DNA of 38,570 nucleotides from JAAZPG01 sp012797375 (GCA_937868205.1 CALMMC010000120.1:1-38570); one strand, 5' to 3'. Shown: positions 1-8,059, numbered from the stretch's first letter. Numbers and translations: made by a program. Notes: generated by a model from the letters alone, not told the origin.

Positions 1-112
1 TGTGCACGTGACACTGTTATGGTTTGTCTACTTATGTACTGTTATTGGGTGTCTAGTATGTGTAGTATGAACAGGCTCTACTTGTGTTATTTTTGTGTTC
101 TTTTTTTTTTTT
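1..112. other. Non-genomic read-through sequence (poly-T plus random-like bases)
   Basis: AT-rich, low-information sequence ending in a run of T directly before an Illumina P7 adapter. Read on the minus strand the order is insert, adapter, poly-A, random bases, which is the usual result of a sequencing read running off the end of a short library fragment. No coding sequence is credible here. The sequence is certain; the explanation is inferred from its layout. Confidence 0.9.
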
Positions 113-178
113 CAAGCAGAAGACGGCATACGAGATGCTCAGGAGTCTCGTGGGCTCGGAGATGTGTATAAGAGACAG
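113..178. other. Illumina Nextera P7/i7 library adapter (assembly contamination)
   Basis: Bases 113-136 match the 24-nt P7 flow-cell sequence. Bases 137-144 (GCTCAGGA) are an 8-nt index, the reverse complement of Nextera index N704. Bases 145-178 match the 34-nt Nextera read-2 transposase adapter ending in the Tn5 mosaic end. The 24+8+34 architecture is exact. Translating it gives the known artefact peptides SEMCIRD and LIHISEPTR. Genomic sequence therefore begins at 179, and 179-344 holds no recognisable gene. Confidence 0.98.
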
Positions 179-315
179 TTTGTATCTCTTCCCCTCCCGT
201 GTCTTCCCCCTCGCGGCCCGCCTCCGCGGCGGTGCCGGCTCGGCGATGATTCCGGAGGCGGGATCGGCGGCCGGAACAGAAAGGATCGCCTTGCTTGAAA
301 GGAGGTATTGAGGGG

Positions 316-344
316 TTGAGCGGGGCGCCGCCTCATCATAAAAT
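316..344 (+). promoter_or_regulatory. Sigma70-type promoter for the DUF6599-like gene
   Basis: The -35 TTGAGC (316-321), a 17-bp spacer and the -10 TAAAAT (339-344) predict a start near 351, which is exactly an ATG. An ATG at 345 abuts the -10 box and so is an unlikely start. The AGGAGG-like stretch near 300-305 lies upstream of the promoter and too far from the gene to act as its ribosome site. Confidence 0.5.
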
Positions 345-350
345 ATGGAC

Positions 351-1265
351 ATGAACAAACGACATTCTTTCGCCGGACGAGCGGTTTTAGGATTGGCCCT
401 GGCCGTCGTTTTATCGGCCCCGGCGCCGGCCCAGGAGCCCGCGGCCTCGGGCCTGCTTCCCCGGGTCGACGGCTGGGAGGCCTCCGAACCGCCGCAGACA
501 TTCCTCCCCGACACCCTGTTCGAGTACATCAACGGGGCGTCCGAGAACTTTTTGAGCTATGGGTTCGTCGAGCTGGCCCTGGGCCGGTTTCAATCGGCGG
601 GGGGAGTGGAAATGACCGTCGAAATTTACGACATGGGCGCGTCCGACAATGCCTTCGGCGTTTACGGCTCGGAGCGTTACCCCGACAGCCGGTTTCTCCC
701 CGTGGGCGGGCAGGGCTACCTCGAGGAGGGATCGCTCAATTTTTTCGCCGGCCGGTTCTACGTCAAGTTGCTTTCTTATCCGGCCGGAGAGGGAACCGAG
801 GAAGCCCTGCGGTCGTTTGCCGCGGCTGTCCTCAAGGGCATCCCCGATCCCGGGGACTTTCCGCTTCCCGTCCGGGCGTTTCCGAAAAGCGGCCTGGTTG
901 AAAACAGTGAGAAATTCATCCTTCGGGATTTCCTCGGGATGTCTTTTCTTTCCCGCGGGTTTGTCGCCGCTTACCGGACGGCCGGCGGCGAGGAATTCGA
1001 GGCGTTGATCATCGAGGCGGACGACCCGGCGGAAGCCGGGGAGATGCGGAGCGCTTTGATGGAGCGCTTGTCAGCGGCCGGCGGGGCTTCCCCGGAAGAG
1101 GACGGTCTCGTCCGGCTGAAGGATCCTTACTTGGCGGACATCCTGATCGCCCCGGCGGGACGCTTTCTCTGCGGAGCGATGAAAATCCGGGACGGGGCGG
1201 CCGAGGCGGAGAAAGCAGCCGAAGCCGTCGTCAAGGAGATGGTCCGGGCGCTCGCCGGCAAGTGA
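351..1265 (+). CDS. Secreted DUF6599-like protein
   Basis: A 304-aa protein starting with basic residues and a hydrophobic stretch that ends at an Ala-x-Ala-type site (APAPAQ), so a cleaved signal peptide and export are likely. The body has the pattern 'LFEYINGASENFLSYGF' followed by 'YDMGASDNAFGVYGSERYP', which I associate with DUF6599-type proteins of unknown function. No catalytic motif is visible. I chose the ATG at 351 because the promoter predicts transcription starting there. An ATG at 345 is in frame but abuts the -10 box, and a TAA at 339-341 closes the frame further upstream. The mRNA would then be leaderless. The gene converges with the Hpt/diguanylate cyclase pair. The family call is from memory of the pattern and is moderate. 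Confidence 0.75.
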   Translation: MNKRHSFAGRAVLGLALAVVLSAPAPAQEPAASGLLPRVDGWEASEPPQTFLPDTLFEYINGASENFLSYGFVELALGRFQSAGGVEMTVEIYDMGASDNAFGVYGSERYPDSRFLPVGGQGYLEEGSLNFFAGRFYVKLLSYPAGEGTEEALRSFAAAVLKGIPDPGDFPLPVRAFPKSGLVENSEKFILRDFLGMSFLSRGFVAAYRTAGGEEFEALIIEADDPAEAGEMRSALMERLSAAGGASPEEDGLVRLKDPYLADILIAPAGRFLCGAMKIRDGAAEAEKAAEAVVKEMVRALAGK

Positions 1266-1287
1266 TTTTCGGGGCCCGCCGGAGAGG

Positions 1288-1638
1288 TCACCGGGCCAGG
1301 AACGCCTTCAGGCGGTCGTATTCCTCGAGCAGCGTCCGATAGGCGGCGTTCGCGTCCTCGAGGCGGTTTTCCTCGCCTGCTTTTTCAATGGCCCACGCGG
1401 CGGCCTGAAGGCCGGGCAGGCTTAAATTAGCCGAGGCTCCCTTCAAGTAGTGGCCGATTTCCCGGACGGCGCGGGCGTCCGCCCGGTTCAAGGCTTCCTC
1501 CAAGGCGGGCGATTTCTCGGTGAATTCCTCGTCGTAGATGGCTAGCAATTCCTCGAGGAACGAGGCGTCGTCGCCGACGCGTTCCAGGGCTTCGGCCCGG
1601 TTGATCGGCGGGGGGGCGTCATTTGGATTTGGAGACAC
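1288..1638 (-). CDS. Hpt (histidine phosphotransfer) domain protein
   Basis: A stand-alone Hpt protein of 116 aa. The conserved phosphorylation motif reads 'GHYLKGASANL', with His63 as the expected phosphoacceptor and the lysine and glycine that follow it in the family. The rest is predicted helical, as in a four-helix bundle. Hpt proteins pass phosphate between hybrid kinases and receivers. Its start codon overlaps the end of the upstream REC-GGDEF gene by 20 bp on the same strand, so the two are translationally coupled. The inferred role is to phosphorylate, or drain phosphate from, that receiver. No histidine kinase is in the window, so the kinase must be elsewhere. Confidence 0.88.
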   Translation of the reverse strand: MSPNPNDAPPPINRAEALERVGDDASFLEELLAIYDEEFTEKSPALEEALNRADARAVREIGHYLKGASANLSLPGLQAAAWAIEKAGEENRLEDANAAYRTLLEEYDRLKAFLAR

Positions 1639-2632
1639 GGCGGATTCCTTTCTTAGGGGAGGTGTGGCGCATCACGGCGCGGGACGCCTTGGCGTCCGGG
1701 GGAGTCTTCAGCTCGGCGCAGAGCCTGACCCGGTTGCGGCCGGCTTTCTTGGCCCGATAGAGGGCGGTGTCGCTTTCCTGAATCAGGCGGTCGCAGGAAG
1801 GCCGGCGGAAGCACTCGGACGAGGCGCAACCCAGGGACAGGGAGAGGTTCAATGTCGCGCCTTCGATCCGCATCCTGATTTTTTTGACCGCCGCCCGCAG
1901 CCGCTCGGCGACGACGGCCACGTGGTAAAGGCTGCAATTCGGCAAGACGATCAGGAACTCGTCGCCGCCGTAGCGTCCGACCTTGTCGTACGGCCGGATG
2001 TGTTTTTCGAGCGTCGCCGTGATCCTGCTCAGGACCCGGTCGCCGACTTGGTGGCCGTAGGTATCGTTGATCTTCTTGAATAAATCGATGTCGATGAGAA
2101 TCAGGCTGAGCGAATATCCTTCCCCGCGTTCGCAGTGAGCGATCTCATCGTTGAGAAAGCGGAGGATCGTCGCCCGGTTCCAAATGCCGGTCACGCTGTC
2201 CCGGGTGGCCAGCTCGAACAGGCGTTTCTGGGACTCGAGCAGCTTGTCTTCCAAGGCGATGATCCGGCTTCCCGTCTGGAGCCGGGCCCGCAGCTCGGCG
2301 AAATGGACCGGTTTGGTCATGAAATCGTCGGCGCCCGCCTCCAGCCCGTCGATGATGTCCTGGGTGCTGTCGCGGGACGTCAAGAGAATGATGTAGGTGT
2401 ACCCCGGCTTGTTGAGCGCCCGGATCCGGCGGCAGAGCTCCGGGCCCTCGGCCCCGGGCATCATCCAGTCGAGAAGAGCCATCCGCGTGTTCGGGCTGCG
2501 GAGAACCTCCCAAGCTTGGTTGCCGTTTTTGGCGAGGGAGACGTCGTAACCCCAGGATTTGAGGTTTTTTTCCAGAATGCGGCCGGAGATCGGATCATCT
2601 TCGGCGATGAGTATCGAAAGTGACGCGGCCAT
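1619..2632 (-). CDS. Response regulator with diguanylate cyclase output (REC-GGDEF)
   Basis: 337 aa. Residues 1-125 are a receiver with the acidic pair EDD (11-13), phospho-Asp55 in 'LLDWMMP', Thr85 and Lys107 ('TKPV'). A helical linker follows, then a GGDEF domain (about 140-305) with an intact active site GGDEF at 222-226. The inhibitory I-site RxxD (R213-D216) sits five residues upstream, as in product-inhibited cyclases. The enzyme would make cyclic-di-GMP from two GTP, controlled by phosphorylation and by product. The tail after about residue 305 is basic and low-complexity. It is first in an operon with the overlapping Hpt gene, behind a good promoter at 2708-2735. Three PilZ-type proteins near 18.6-20.5 kb are possible readers of the signal. 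Confidence 0.95.
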   Translation of the reverse strand: MAASLSILIAEDDPISGRILEKNLKSWGYDVSLAKNGNQAWEVLRSPNTRMALLDWMMPGAEGPELCRRIRALNKPGYTYIILLTSRDSTQDIIDGLEAGADDFMTKPVHFAELRARLQTGSRIIALEDKLLESQKRLFELATRDSVTGIWNRATILRFLNDEIAHCERGEGYSLSLILIDIDLFKKINDTYGHQVGDRVLSRITATLEKHIRPYDKVGRYGGDEFLIVLPNCSLYHVAVVAERLRAAVKKIRMRIEGATLNLSLSLGCASSECFRRPSCDRLIQESDTALYRAKKAGRNRVRLCAELKTPPDAKASRAVMRHTSPKKGIRRVSKSK

Positions 2633-2707
2633 CTTGCGGAGCCTTTAAAATGCTCTTTGCGCTTGGAAAAAACGCCTCCGATCCGTCTCGGAGGAACCGT
2701 CGCCTTC

Positions 2708-2735
2708 ATTATAGCCAAGAGACCATCCAGGTCAA
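2708..2735 (-). promoter_or_regulatory. Sigma70-type promoter for the REC-GGDEF/Hpt operon
   Basis: On the minus strand TTGACC (2730-2735) and TATAAT (2708-2713) are separated by 16 bp. The predicted start near 2701 gives a leader of about 69 nt before the ATG at 2632. Confidence 0.6.
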
Positions 2736-2773
2736 TGCCCCTTGAAGGTGATTGATCGGCGGGAAAAGAGGGC

Positions 2774-2802
2774 TTTACCCGGAAGCCCGAAGTCCGTAGA
2801 AT
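2774..2802 (+). promoter_or_regulatory. Sigma70-type promoter for the AI-2E transporter gene
   Basis: TTTACC (2774-2779), a 17-bp spacer and TAGAAT (2797-2802) predict a start near 2809, one base from the ATG at 2810. The transcript would be leaderless. No ribosome-binding site precedes this ATG, which fits. Confidence 0.5.
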
Positions 2803-2809
2803 AGGGCCC

Positions 2810-3838
2810 ATGAGCAAAGACGGCCGAGCGTTGACGATCGCGGCTTGGGTCGTGGCCGCGGCGGTCATCGGTTTCGTTTTCAAATAGACCAAGGCCGTTC
2901 TTTTCCCCCTCTTCCTTGCCTTGTTCATCTACTTCATCCTGGCCCCCACCCCGGATCTGCTGATTAAGACCAAGCTCTCCCCGCCGCTGTCCCTGATCCT
3001 GATCATCCTGTTCGCCTTTGTCGTCCTCTTTCTCATGGCCCAGCTCTTTTATTCCAGCGGGAAAGCGCTCGCCTCCGACCTCCCCGATTACGGGAACAAG
3101 CTCAAGGACATGCTTGACGAGCTGAAAAACAGAATCGAGCTCCCCGGCGGGGGCGCTTTCGATCCCCTGGCCTGGGTCGACAGCCTGGACGTCACCAAGG
3201 TCGGGGCGTTCCTCCTGAATTCGCTGGGGACGTTCGTCTCGTTCGTCTCGACGATCTTTTTGGTCCTGATTTTTCTGATTTTCATGCTGGCCGGCCGCGG
3301 CAAGCTGAACGACAAGATCCGCCGCTTCTCCCCGCATCCCCGCCGCTCCGACCAGATCATCGAGATCGTCGGCAACATCGACCGCCAGGTCCAGAAATAC
3401 CTCGTCATCAAGACGGCCATCAGCGTCGCGTCCGGGGTGATCTCCCTTGTCGTCTTCCTGGCGTTCGGCCTCCGTTACGCCATCCTCTGGGCTTTCATCA
3501 CCTTCGTCCTGAACTACATCCCCAACATCGGCTCCTTCATCTCCAAGATCCTGCCGTTCGGCTTCGCCATCCTTCAGTTCGGCCGCGTCTGGCCGGCCGT
3601 CTGGATGCTGGCCATCCTGGTGGTGACCGATGCGATCACGGGGTCGTTCATCGAACCCCGGGTCATGGGGAAAGGCCTCGGCTTGAGCCCCCTGGCCATC
3701 CTGATCTCTCTCTTTTTCTGGGGCTGGCTGTGGGGGATTCCGGGAATGATCCTGGCCGTGCCGATCATGGTCGTGATGAAGATCATCGCCTCGAACTTCG
3801 AATCGCTGCGGTGGTTCGAGGCCCTGCTGAGTAAATAG
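2810..3838 (+). pseudogene. AI-2E family transporter (PF01594-type permease), interrupted by an in-frame TAG
   Basis: From the ATG at 2810 the frame encodes the expected N-terminal hydrophobic segment, meets a TAG at codon 26 (2885-2887), then continues open as a normal AI-2E family permease to 3838. The C-terminal half has the family's conserved block 'NYIPNIGSFISKILPF', then 'EPRVMGKGLGLSPLAI' and 'WGWLWGIPGMILAVPIMVV', with about seven to eight membrane segments overall. Members export small molecules or ions; substrates are mostly unknown and the autoinducer-2 link should not be assumed. Restarting at the TTG at 2921 would lose the first membrane helix. Either the gene is broken, the base is a consensus error (CAG or TGG read as TAG), or the stop is read through. 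It converges with rnc. Confidence 0.8.
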
Positions 3839-3844
3839 CCGGGC

Positions 3845-4606
3845 TTAGGACTTGAAGAGGAACGTCTCCGGCGTCAGGGATTTGATCCGCTTGCCGAAAA
3901 AGCTTTTAAGGACGTTTTCGGCCGCTTTCTGCTCGGCCACCTTGCGGGAAGGCCCCTTGGCCCGGCCCAGGACGGTTTTGTTGACGATGACCTCGACGAC
4001 GAATTCCTTCCGGTGGTCGGGGCCGGCGGCGGTCACCATCTTGTACTGGGGCGCGGGGAGATCCTCCTTCTGGAGGAATTCCTGAAGAGCGGACTTGTAA
4101 TTATTGATTTCGTGCCCCTGCTTCTTGACCTTGGCGTACGATCCCTCGAGAAGACGTTCATAGACCGTCCGGGCGGCGTCGAAGCCGCCGTCGATGTAGA
4201 TGGCCCCGATCAGGGCTTCGAACGATCCGGCCAGGATCGTGCTTTTCTTCCGTCCGCCGCTCTTCTCCTCGCCCTTCCCGAGGTGGATCACCTCGTCCAG
4301 CTTGATTTGCCGGGCGTAATCGGCCAGGGCGACCGTGCTGGAGGCGGAGGACTTGAACTTGGACAGGTCTCCCTCGTTGGCCTCGGGATACATCGCGTAG
4401 AAGAAATCGGCCGCGATCAGGCCGACGACCGAATCGCCCAGGAACTCGAGGCGTTCGTTGTCCAGGGGATGGTCCTGCGTCTCGTATGCGTGGGAGCTGT
4501 GAGTCAGAGCCATCTGGAAGAGAGACTGGTCCTTGAAGCGGTAGTTCAGCCGCTTTTCCAAGGCGTGATCGCGGTTTTGGGTTTTCTTGAAGAATTTTTT
4601 CAGCAT
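3845..4606 (-). CDS. rnc: Ribonuclease III
   Basis: 253 aa. The RNase III signature 'NERLEFLGDSVVG' (around residues 48-60) holds the catalytic acidic residues, and the second acidic motif is in 'GSFEALIGAIYIDGG'. The C-terminal 70-80 residues form a double-stranded RNA-binding domain ('YKSALQEFLQ...' to 'KVAEQKAAENVLKSF'). It cuts double-stranded RNA in rRNA maturation and mRNA turnover, acting as a dimer. The ATG overlaps the pyrC stop by 7 bp, so it is translated as part of a pyrR-pyrC-rnc operon. The last 15 or so residues after the dsRBD are an unremarkable extension. Confidence 0.97.
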   Translation of the reverse strand: MLKKFFKKTQNRDHALEKRLNYRFKDQSLFQMALTHSSHAYETQDHPLDNERLEFLGDSVVGLIAADFFYAMYPEANEGDLSKFKSSASSTVALADYARQIKLDEVIHLGKGEEKSGGRKKSTILAGSFEALIGAIYIDGGFDAARTVYERLLEGSYAKVKKQGHEINNYKSALQEFLQKEDLPAPQYKMVTAAGPDHRKEFVVEVIVNKTVLGRAKGPSRKVAEQKAAENVLKSFFGKRIKSLTPETFLFKS

Positions 4607-5892
4607 GGCATTTCCGAAAAGACGGTCCGCCCGCCGACGATGGTCATCACCGGGGCGCCGCGGAGCGTCCAGCCGTCAAACGGCGTGTTGCGGCCGAGCG
4701 AGGCGAACCGGGCCGCGTCGACCGTGACGGTTCGCTCGAGATCCAGGATCGTCACGTCCGCGGCCGCTCCCGGGGCGAGGCGTCCCTTGTCCGGCCACCG
4801 GAGGATTTCGGCCGGGCGGAGCGATCCCATCGCCGCGAACCGGAGAAGCGAAATCACCCCCCGGCCGACCAGCCGGTCTAAAAGGAGCGGGATCGCCGTT
4901 TCCAGCCCGACGATGCCGAAGGGGGCGTCCCGCAGCCCGGCCGCTTTCTCGGCGACGGCGTGCGGGGCGTGATCGGTGGCGAAAACATCAATGATTCCAT
5001 CCCGGACGGCCGCGGCCAGGGCGGCCGCGTCGGCCGCGCTCCGCAGCGGCGGATTCATCTTGAAATTCGGCCCGCCGGCCTCCACGTCGTCCTCCGTTAG
5101 AAGGAGGTGATGGGGCGTGACCTCGGCCGTGACCGGAAGGCCTCGCCGCTTGGCTTCTCCGACGAGTTCGACCGATCCCTTGGTGCTGAGATGGGCGAGG
5201 TGAACGCGCCCGCCCGTCCGTCCGGCCAAGGCGATGTCCCGGGCGACGATCACGTCCTCGGCCGCGGCCGGAATGCCGGGCAGGTTCAGCCGCCGGGCGA
5301 CCGGCCCGTCGTTGACCACTCCGTTTCCGAAGAGAGCCCGGTCCTCGCAGTGGTCGATGACCAGAGCGCCCCGAGCCCGGGCCGCTTCCAGCACCCGGCG
5401 CATGAGATCCTCGTCCTGGATGCACCGGCCGTCGTCGGAGAAGGCCGCCGCTCCGGCCTCGAGGAGGGCGTCGAAGTCGACAGGCTCCACGCCCTTCTGG
5501 CCGCGGGTCAGGGCGGCGATGGGAAAGACGCGGACGTCGGCTTGGGCCGACGCTTCGCGGATCCAAGCGGTCACCTCGGGGGAATCATTGACCGGGGAGG
5601 TGTTGGGCATGGCGCAGACGGCCGTGAATCCGCCGCGGGCGGCGGCCCGGGCGCCCGAGATGATCGTCTCCTTGTAGGCCTGGCCCGGCTCCCGAAGATG
5701 GACGTGCATGTCGATGAAACCAGGGGCGATAACGAGGCCGGAGGCGTCGATCACGTCGGCGCCGGGGGCTTCGATCCGCCCGCCGGCCGAGGCGATTTTC
5801 CCGCCGTCCAAAAGAAGATCGCCGACGGCGTCGGTTCCGGAGTGAGGGTCGATCAGCCGTCCGTCCCGGATCAGGCGCTTGGCGTTGCTCGT
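4600..5892 (-). CDS. pyrC: Dihydroorotase, probable ACG start
   Basis: About 430 aa, the normal length for a class I dihydroorotase, which closes carbamoyl-aspartate to dihydroorotate in pyrimidine synthesis. Visible motifs in order are the metal site 'GFIDMHVHLREPG', 'AFSDDGRCIQ', 'HCED', 'HLAHLSTKGSVE', 'TAEVTPHHLLL', 'NPPLR' and 'FATDHAPHA'. The first strand 'RLIRDGRLIDP' lies upstream of every ATG, GTG or TTG in this frame; the first such codon is the TTG at 5811, which would drop it. A strong GGAGG (5898-5902) sits five bases before an ACG (5890-5892), placed exactly where an ATG should be. I therefore start at the ACG: either a rare non-AUG start or an ATG mutated or miscalled. It begins 23 bases after pyrR stops. 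No pyrB is next to it, unlike many pyrR-pyrB-pyrC operons. Confidence 0.92.
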   Translation of the reverse strand, partial: TSNAKRLIRDGRLIDPHSGTDAVGDLLLDGGKIASAGGRIEAPGADVIDASGLVIAPGFIDMHVHLREPGQAYKETIISGARAAARGGFTAVCAMPNTSPVNDSPEVTAWIREASAQADVRVFPIAALTRGQKGVEPVDFDALLEAGAAAFSDDGRCIQDEDLMRRVLEAARARGALVIDHCEDRALFGNGVVNDGPVARRLNLPGIPAAAEDVIVARDIALAGRTGGRVHLAHLSTKGSVELVGEAKRRGLPVTAEVTPHHLLLTEDDVEAGGPNFKMNPPLRSAADAAALAAAVRDGIIDVFATDHAPHAVAEKAAGLRDAPFGIVGLETAIPLLLDRLVGRGVISLLRFAAMGSLRPAEILRWPDKGRLAPGAAADVTILDLERTVTVDAARFASLGRNTPFDGWTLRGAPVMTIVGGRTVFSEMPC

Positions 5893-5915
5893 GATAACCT
5901 CCGAGGTCGAGACCC

Positions 5916-6479
5916 TCAGCGCTTGCGGCGAAGGGCGACGGGTTCGGTGATCAAGACATCGTCCCGCTCGTCGATTTCCTTCATGTCGACCCGGACGACC
6001 TCGCGCCGGGAGGTGGGCAGGACTTTTCCGACGTAATCGGCCCGGATGGGCAGCTCCCGGTGGCCGCGGTCGATCAGGACGAGAAGCTGGATGCTCTTGG
6101 GACGGCCGAGATCGAAGAGGGCTTCCATGGCCGCCCGAATCGTCCGGCCGGTGAACAGGACGTCATCGACCAGGATGACGTCTTTCTTGTCGACGGCGAG
6201 GCGGATCTTCGATTTTCCGGCCGCCGGCCCGGCGGGGGACGCGGCTCCGTCGTCCCGGAAGCGGGCGATGTCGATGACTCCGACGGGGATCTCCGTTTTT
6301 TCCAAATCCTTGATGACCTTGGCGATCCGCTTGGCGATGACGATGCCGCGGGTGGGGATGCCGGCGATCACCAGGTTTTTCAGGTCGCGGTTGCGCTCGA
6401 GGATTTCAGTGGCCATGCGGCTGACGACGCGCTTGATTTTCGCGGCGTCCATTACGCTGGCCTTCACTTTTTTGGTCAT
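5916..6479 (-). CDS. pyrR: PyrR: pyrimidine operon regulator / uracil phosphoribosyltransferase
   Basis: 187 aa with the PRPP-binding motif 'VILVDDVLFTGRTIRAA' and the flexible-loop motif 'GIPTRG' expected of PyrR. PyrR senses UMP/UTP and binds pyr mRNA leaders to cause attenuation; it also has weak uracil phosphoribosyltransferase activity. The start has AGGAG seven bases upstream. An insert rich in Ala, Pro and Gly ('AASPAGPAAGKSK') in the middle is longer than I expect. It is the first gene of pyrR-pyrC-rnc. The leader before it is too short to hold a PyrR attenuator hairpin, so regulation may lie elsewhere or be absent. Confidence 0.95.
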   Translation of the reverse strand: MTKKVKASVMDAAKIKRVVSRMATEILERNRDLKNLVIAGIPTRGIVIAKRIAKVIKDLEKTEIPVGVIDIARFRDDGAASPAGPAAGKSKIRLAVDKKDVILVDDVLFTGRTIRAAMEALFDLGRPKSIQLLVLIDRGHRELPIRADYVGKVLPTSRREVVRVDMKEIDERDDVLITEPVALRRKR

Positions 6480-6500
6480 GACTATCTCCTGACGCCGCCT

Positions 6501-6529
6501 GTTATACCATAAGAAAATTCAAAGGCCAA
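6501..6529 (-). promoter_or_regulatory. Candidate promoter for pyrR-pyrC-rnc
   Basis: On the minus strand TTGGCC (6524-6529) and TATAAC (6501-6506) are separated by 17 bp. The -35 lies inside the 3' end of ribF. The predicted start near 6494 gives a leader of about 15 nt. The -35 is weak (TTG then mismatches). Confidence 0.4.
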
Positions 6530-7445
6530 ACCGTCCGAAAATCCTCCGGGCGGAGGCGATGTCGGCCCGGATGGCTTCGGCCAGGGCCCGGGAGCTTCGG
6601 AAAACCCGCTCGTCCCGCAGGCGGACGACGAACGAAAGGCGGACGTAGGCTCCATAGAGGAGGGGGGAGGCGTCCAGGACGTGCGTTTCCACGGACGGCT
6701 CCGCAGCCCCGAAGGTCGGCCGCCGGCCGACGTTGGTCACGGAATTCCAGGTTTTCCCCTTGCGGACCAGGCGGGTGGCGAAGACGCCCGGGGGGAGGAT
6801 TTCATTGGGCGAGGCGAGATTGGCCGTGGGGAAGCCGAGCGTCCGGCCGCGGCCGGATCCGGAGACGACGTCTCCCTCGATCTCGTAGGGGCGGCCGAGA
6901 AGGCGGGCGGCTTCCTCCACGTTTCCGGACAGCAGGGCCGTCCGGATCCGGCTGCTGCTGACCGGAGCGCCCTCCTCGAGAAGGGGAGGGACGGCGATCG
7001 TCCGAAAGCCGAGGCGGCGGCCGGCGTCTTCGAGAAAAGCGGCGTCGCCCCGCCGCTTGGTCCCGAACCGGAAATCGGCCCCGACGACGACCAGGCGGGC
7101 CTTCAGGGCGGAGGATAAGACGCCGGAGGCGAAGGAATCGGCGCTCATCCGGGCGAAGGACTTGGTGAAGGGAACGACGACCACGGATTCGACCCCGAGC
7201 TTGCAGAGAGCCCGGAGCCGCTGGTCGAGCGTCTGGATCATCAACAGGCGGTCGGGACTGAAGATCTTCTCGGGATGGGGGGCGAAGGTCAGGAGGACGA
7301 CGGGAAGGCCGGCGGCTTCGGCTTCCCGGGAAAGGCGGCGGATGATCCGCCGGTGGCCCCGGTGGAGGCCGTCGAAATTGCCGACGGCCACGGCCAAGCC
7401 CCCCCGGGGAGGAGTGACGGCGTCCAGCGACCGGAAGATGCGCAC
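6519..7445 (-). CDS. ribF: Bifunctional riboflavin kinase / FAD synthetase
   Basis: 308 aa from a GTG at 7445. The N-terminal adenylyltransferase half carries 'AVGNFDGLHRGHRRII' with the HxGH-like nucleotide motif and 'SSSRIRTALLSGNVEEAARLLGR'. The C-terminal kinase half carries 'GRGRTLGFPTANL', 'VTNVGRRPTFG' and the glutamate in 'VETHVLD'. It makes FMN and then FAD from riboflavin and ATP. I chose this GTG because it opens with the family's usual first strand (VRIFRSLDAV) four bases after the stop of the upstream DUF1844 gene. The longer frame to 7514 would overlap that gene and adds only Ser/Pro-rich out-of-frame sequence. Confidence 0.96.
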   Translation of the reverse strand: MRIFRSLDAVTPPRGGLAVAVGNFDGLHRGHRRIIRRLSREAEAAGLPVVLLTFAPHPEKIFSPDRLLMIQTLDQRLRALCKLGVESVVVVPFTKSFARMSADSFASGVLSSALKARLVVVGADFRFGTKRRGDAAFLEDAGRRLGFRTIAVPPLLEEGAPVSSSRIRTALLSGNVEEAARLLGRPYEIEGDVVSGSGRGRTLGFPTANLASPNEILPPGVFATRLVRKGKTWNSVTNVGRRPTFGAAEPSVETHVLDASPLLYGAYVRLSFVVRLRDERVFRSSRALAEAIRADIASARRIFGRFGL

Positions 7446-7449
7446 CGGC

Positions 7450-7761
7450 TCAGAGCTTGACGGTCTCGGTTTTCTCGAGATACTGCATCTTGAGCTCGGA
7501 GAGGACGAATTCAAGGAATTTTTCCTCCTCGGGCTCGAGCCGTCCCTTGGTCCGGTCGGCCAGGAGGTCGAGCAGGTCGATCAGCCGGCGGGCCTGGGGG
7601 AGGTCGATGTCGGGGGCGTTCTTGGCCGGGTCATTGAGGAGGCCGAGCTTGATCTTGGCCGGGATATAGAGCAAGGCGACGATCGAGCTGAAATCGAGCG
7701 GCGGGAGGAAGGTTTTCCCTTTGCCGGAGCCGCCGGCGCCGTGATCTTTTTTTTCGGACAT
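7450..7761 (-). CDS. DUF1844 domain protein
   Basis: 103 aa. The core 'LDFSSIVALLYIPAKIKLGLL' followed by 'LPQARRLIDLLDLLADRTKG' and 'LEPEEEKFLEFVLSELKMQY' matches the DUF1844 pattern (PF08899), small helical proteins of unknown function. The ATG at 7761 has AGGAG nine bases upstream. In-frame codons further upstream precede that ribosome site and look untranslated. The gene is the first of a pair with ribF (4-base gap) behind the promoter at 7796-7824. Confidence 0.87.
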   Translation of the reverse strand: MSEKKDHGAGGSGKGKTFLPPLDFSSIVALLYIPAKIKLGLLNDPAKNAPDIDLPQARRLIDLLDLLADRTKGRLEPEEEKFLEFVLSELKMQYLEKTETVKL

Positions 7762-7795
7762 GGGATTCTGCTCCTGCAAAGCACGGAAGATGAAT

Positions 7796-7824
7796 ATGAT
7801 AGACGGGGGAGCCGTAAAATTCAA
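7796..7824 (-). promoter_or_regulatory. Sigma70-type promoter for DUF1844-ribF
   Basis: On the minus strand TTGAAT (7819-7824), a 17-bp spacer and TATCAT (7796-7801). The predicted start near 7789 gives a leader of about 28 nt. The intergenic stretch between this and 7938 shows no other clear feature. Confidence 0.55.
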
Positions 7825-7937
7825 GCGGAGCCGCCGGTTTCCATTCCCCTTGCCCTTTTTCCCAGCCGGCGGGCTGCGGGAGTCTCCTCGCGCGCTTGTG
7901 GAGGAAGAGGGGGGATTCCGGAGAGGGAGATCGCTTC

Positions 7938-7966
7938 TTGACGCTTCGGCGGCGCTCCATTAGACT
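7938..7966 (+). promoter_or_regulatory. Candidate promoter for the DUF1684 gene
   Basis: TTGACG (7938-7943), a 17-bp spacer and TAGACT (7961-7966). The predicted start near 7973 gives a leader of about 87 nt. It is divergent from the DUF1844 promoter. Confidence 0.45.
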
Positions 7967-8059
7967 CCTCGGGATGGTCAAGAAAACCGGACCGGGCGCC
8001 GCCGGGCCCGCCCGCGGCTTTGACGCGGCCTCCGTTTGTCGCGGGGAGGAGAGGAGCCG

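Noticed and set aside
101..112. Poly-T run as a transcription terminator
   Set aside because: It has no hairpin before it and directly abuts the sequencing adapter; it is read-through of the library end.
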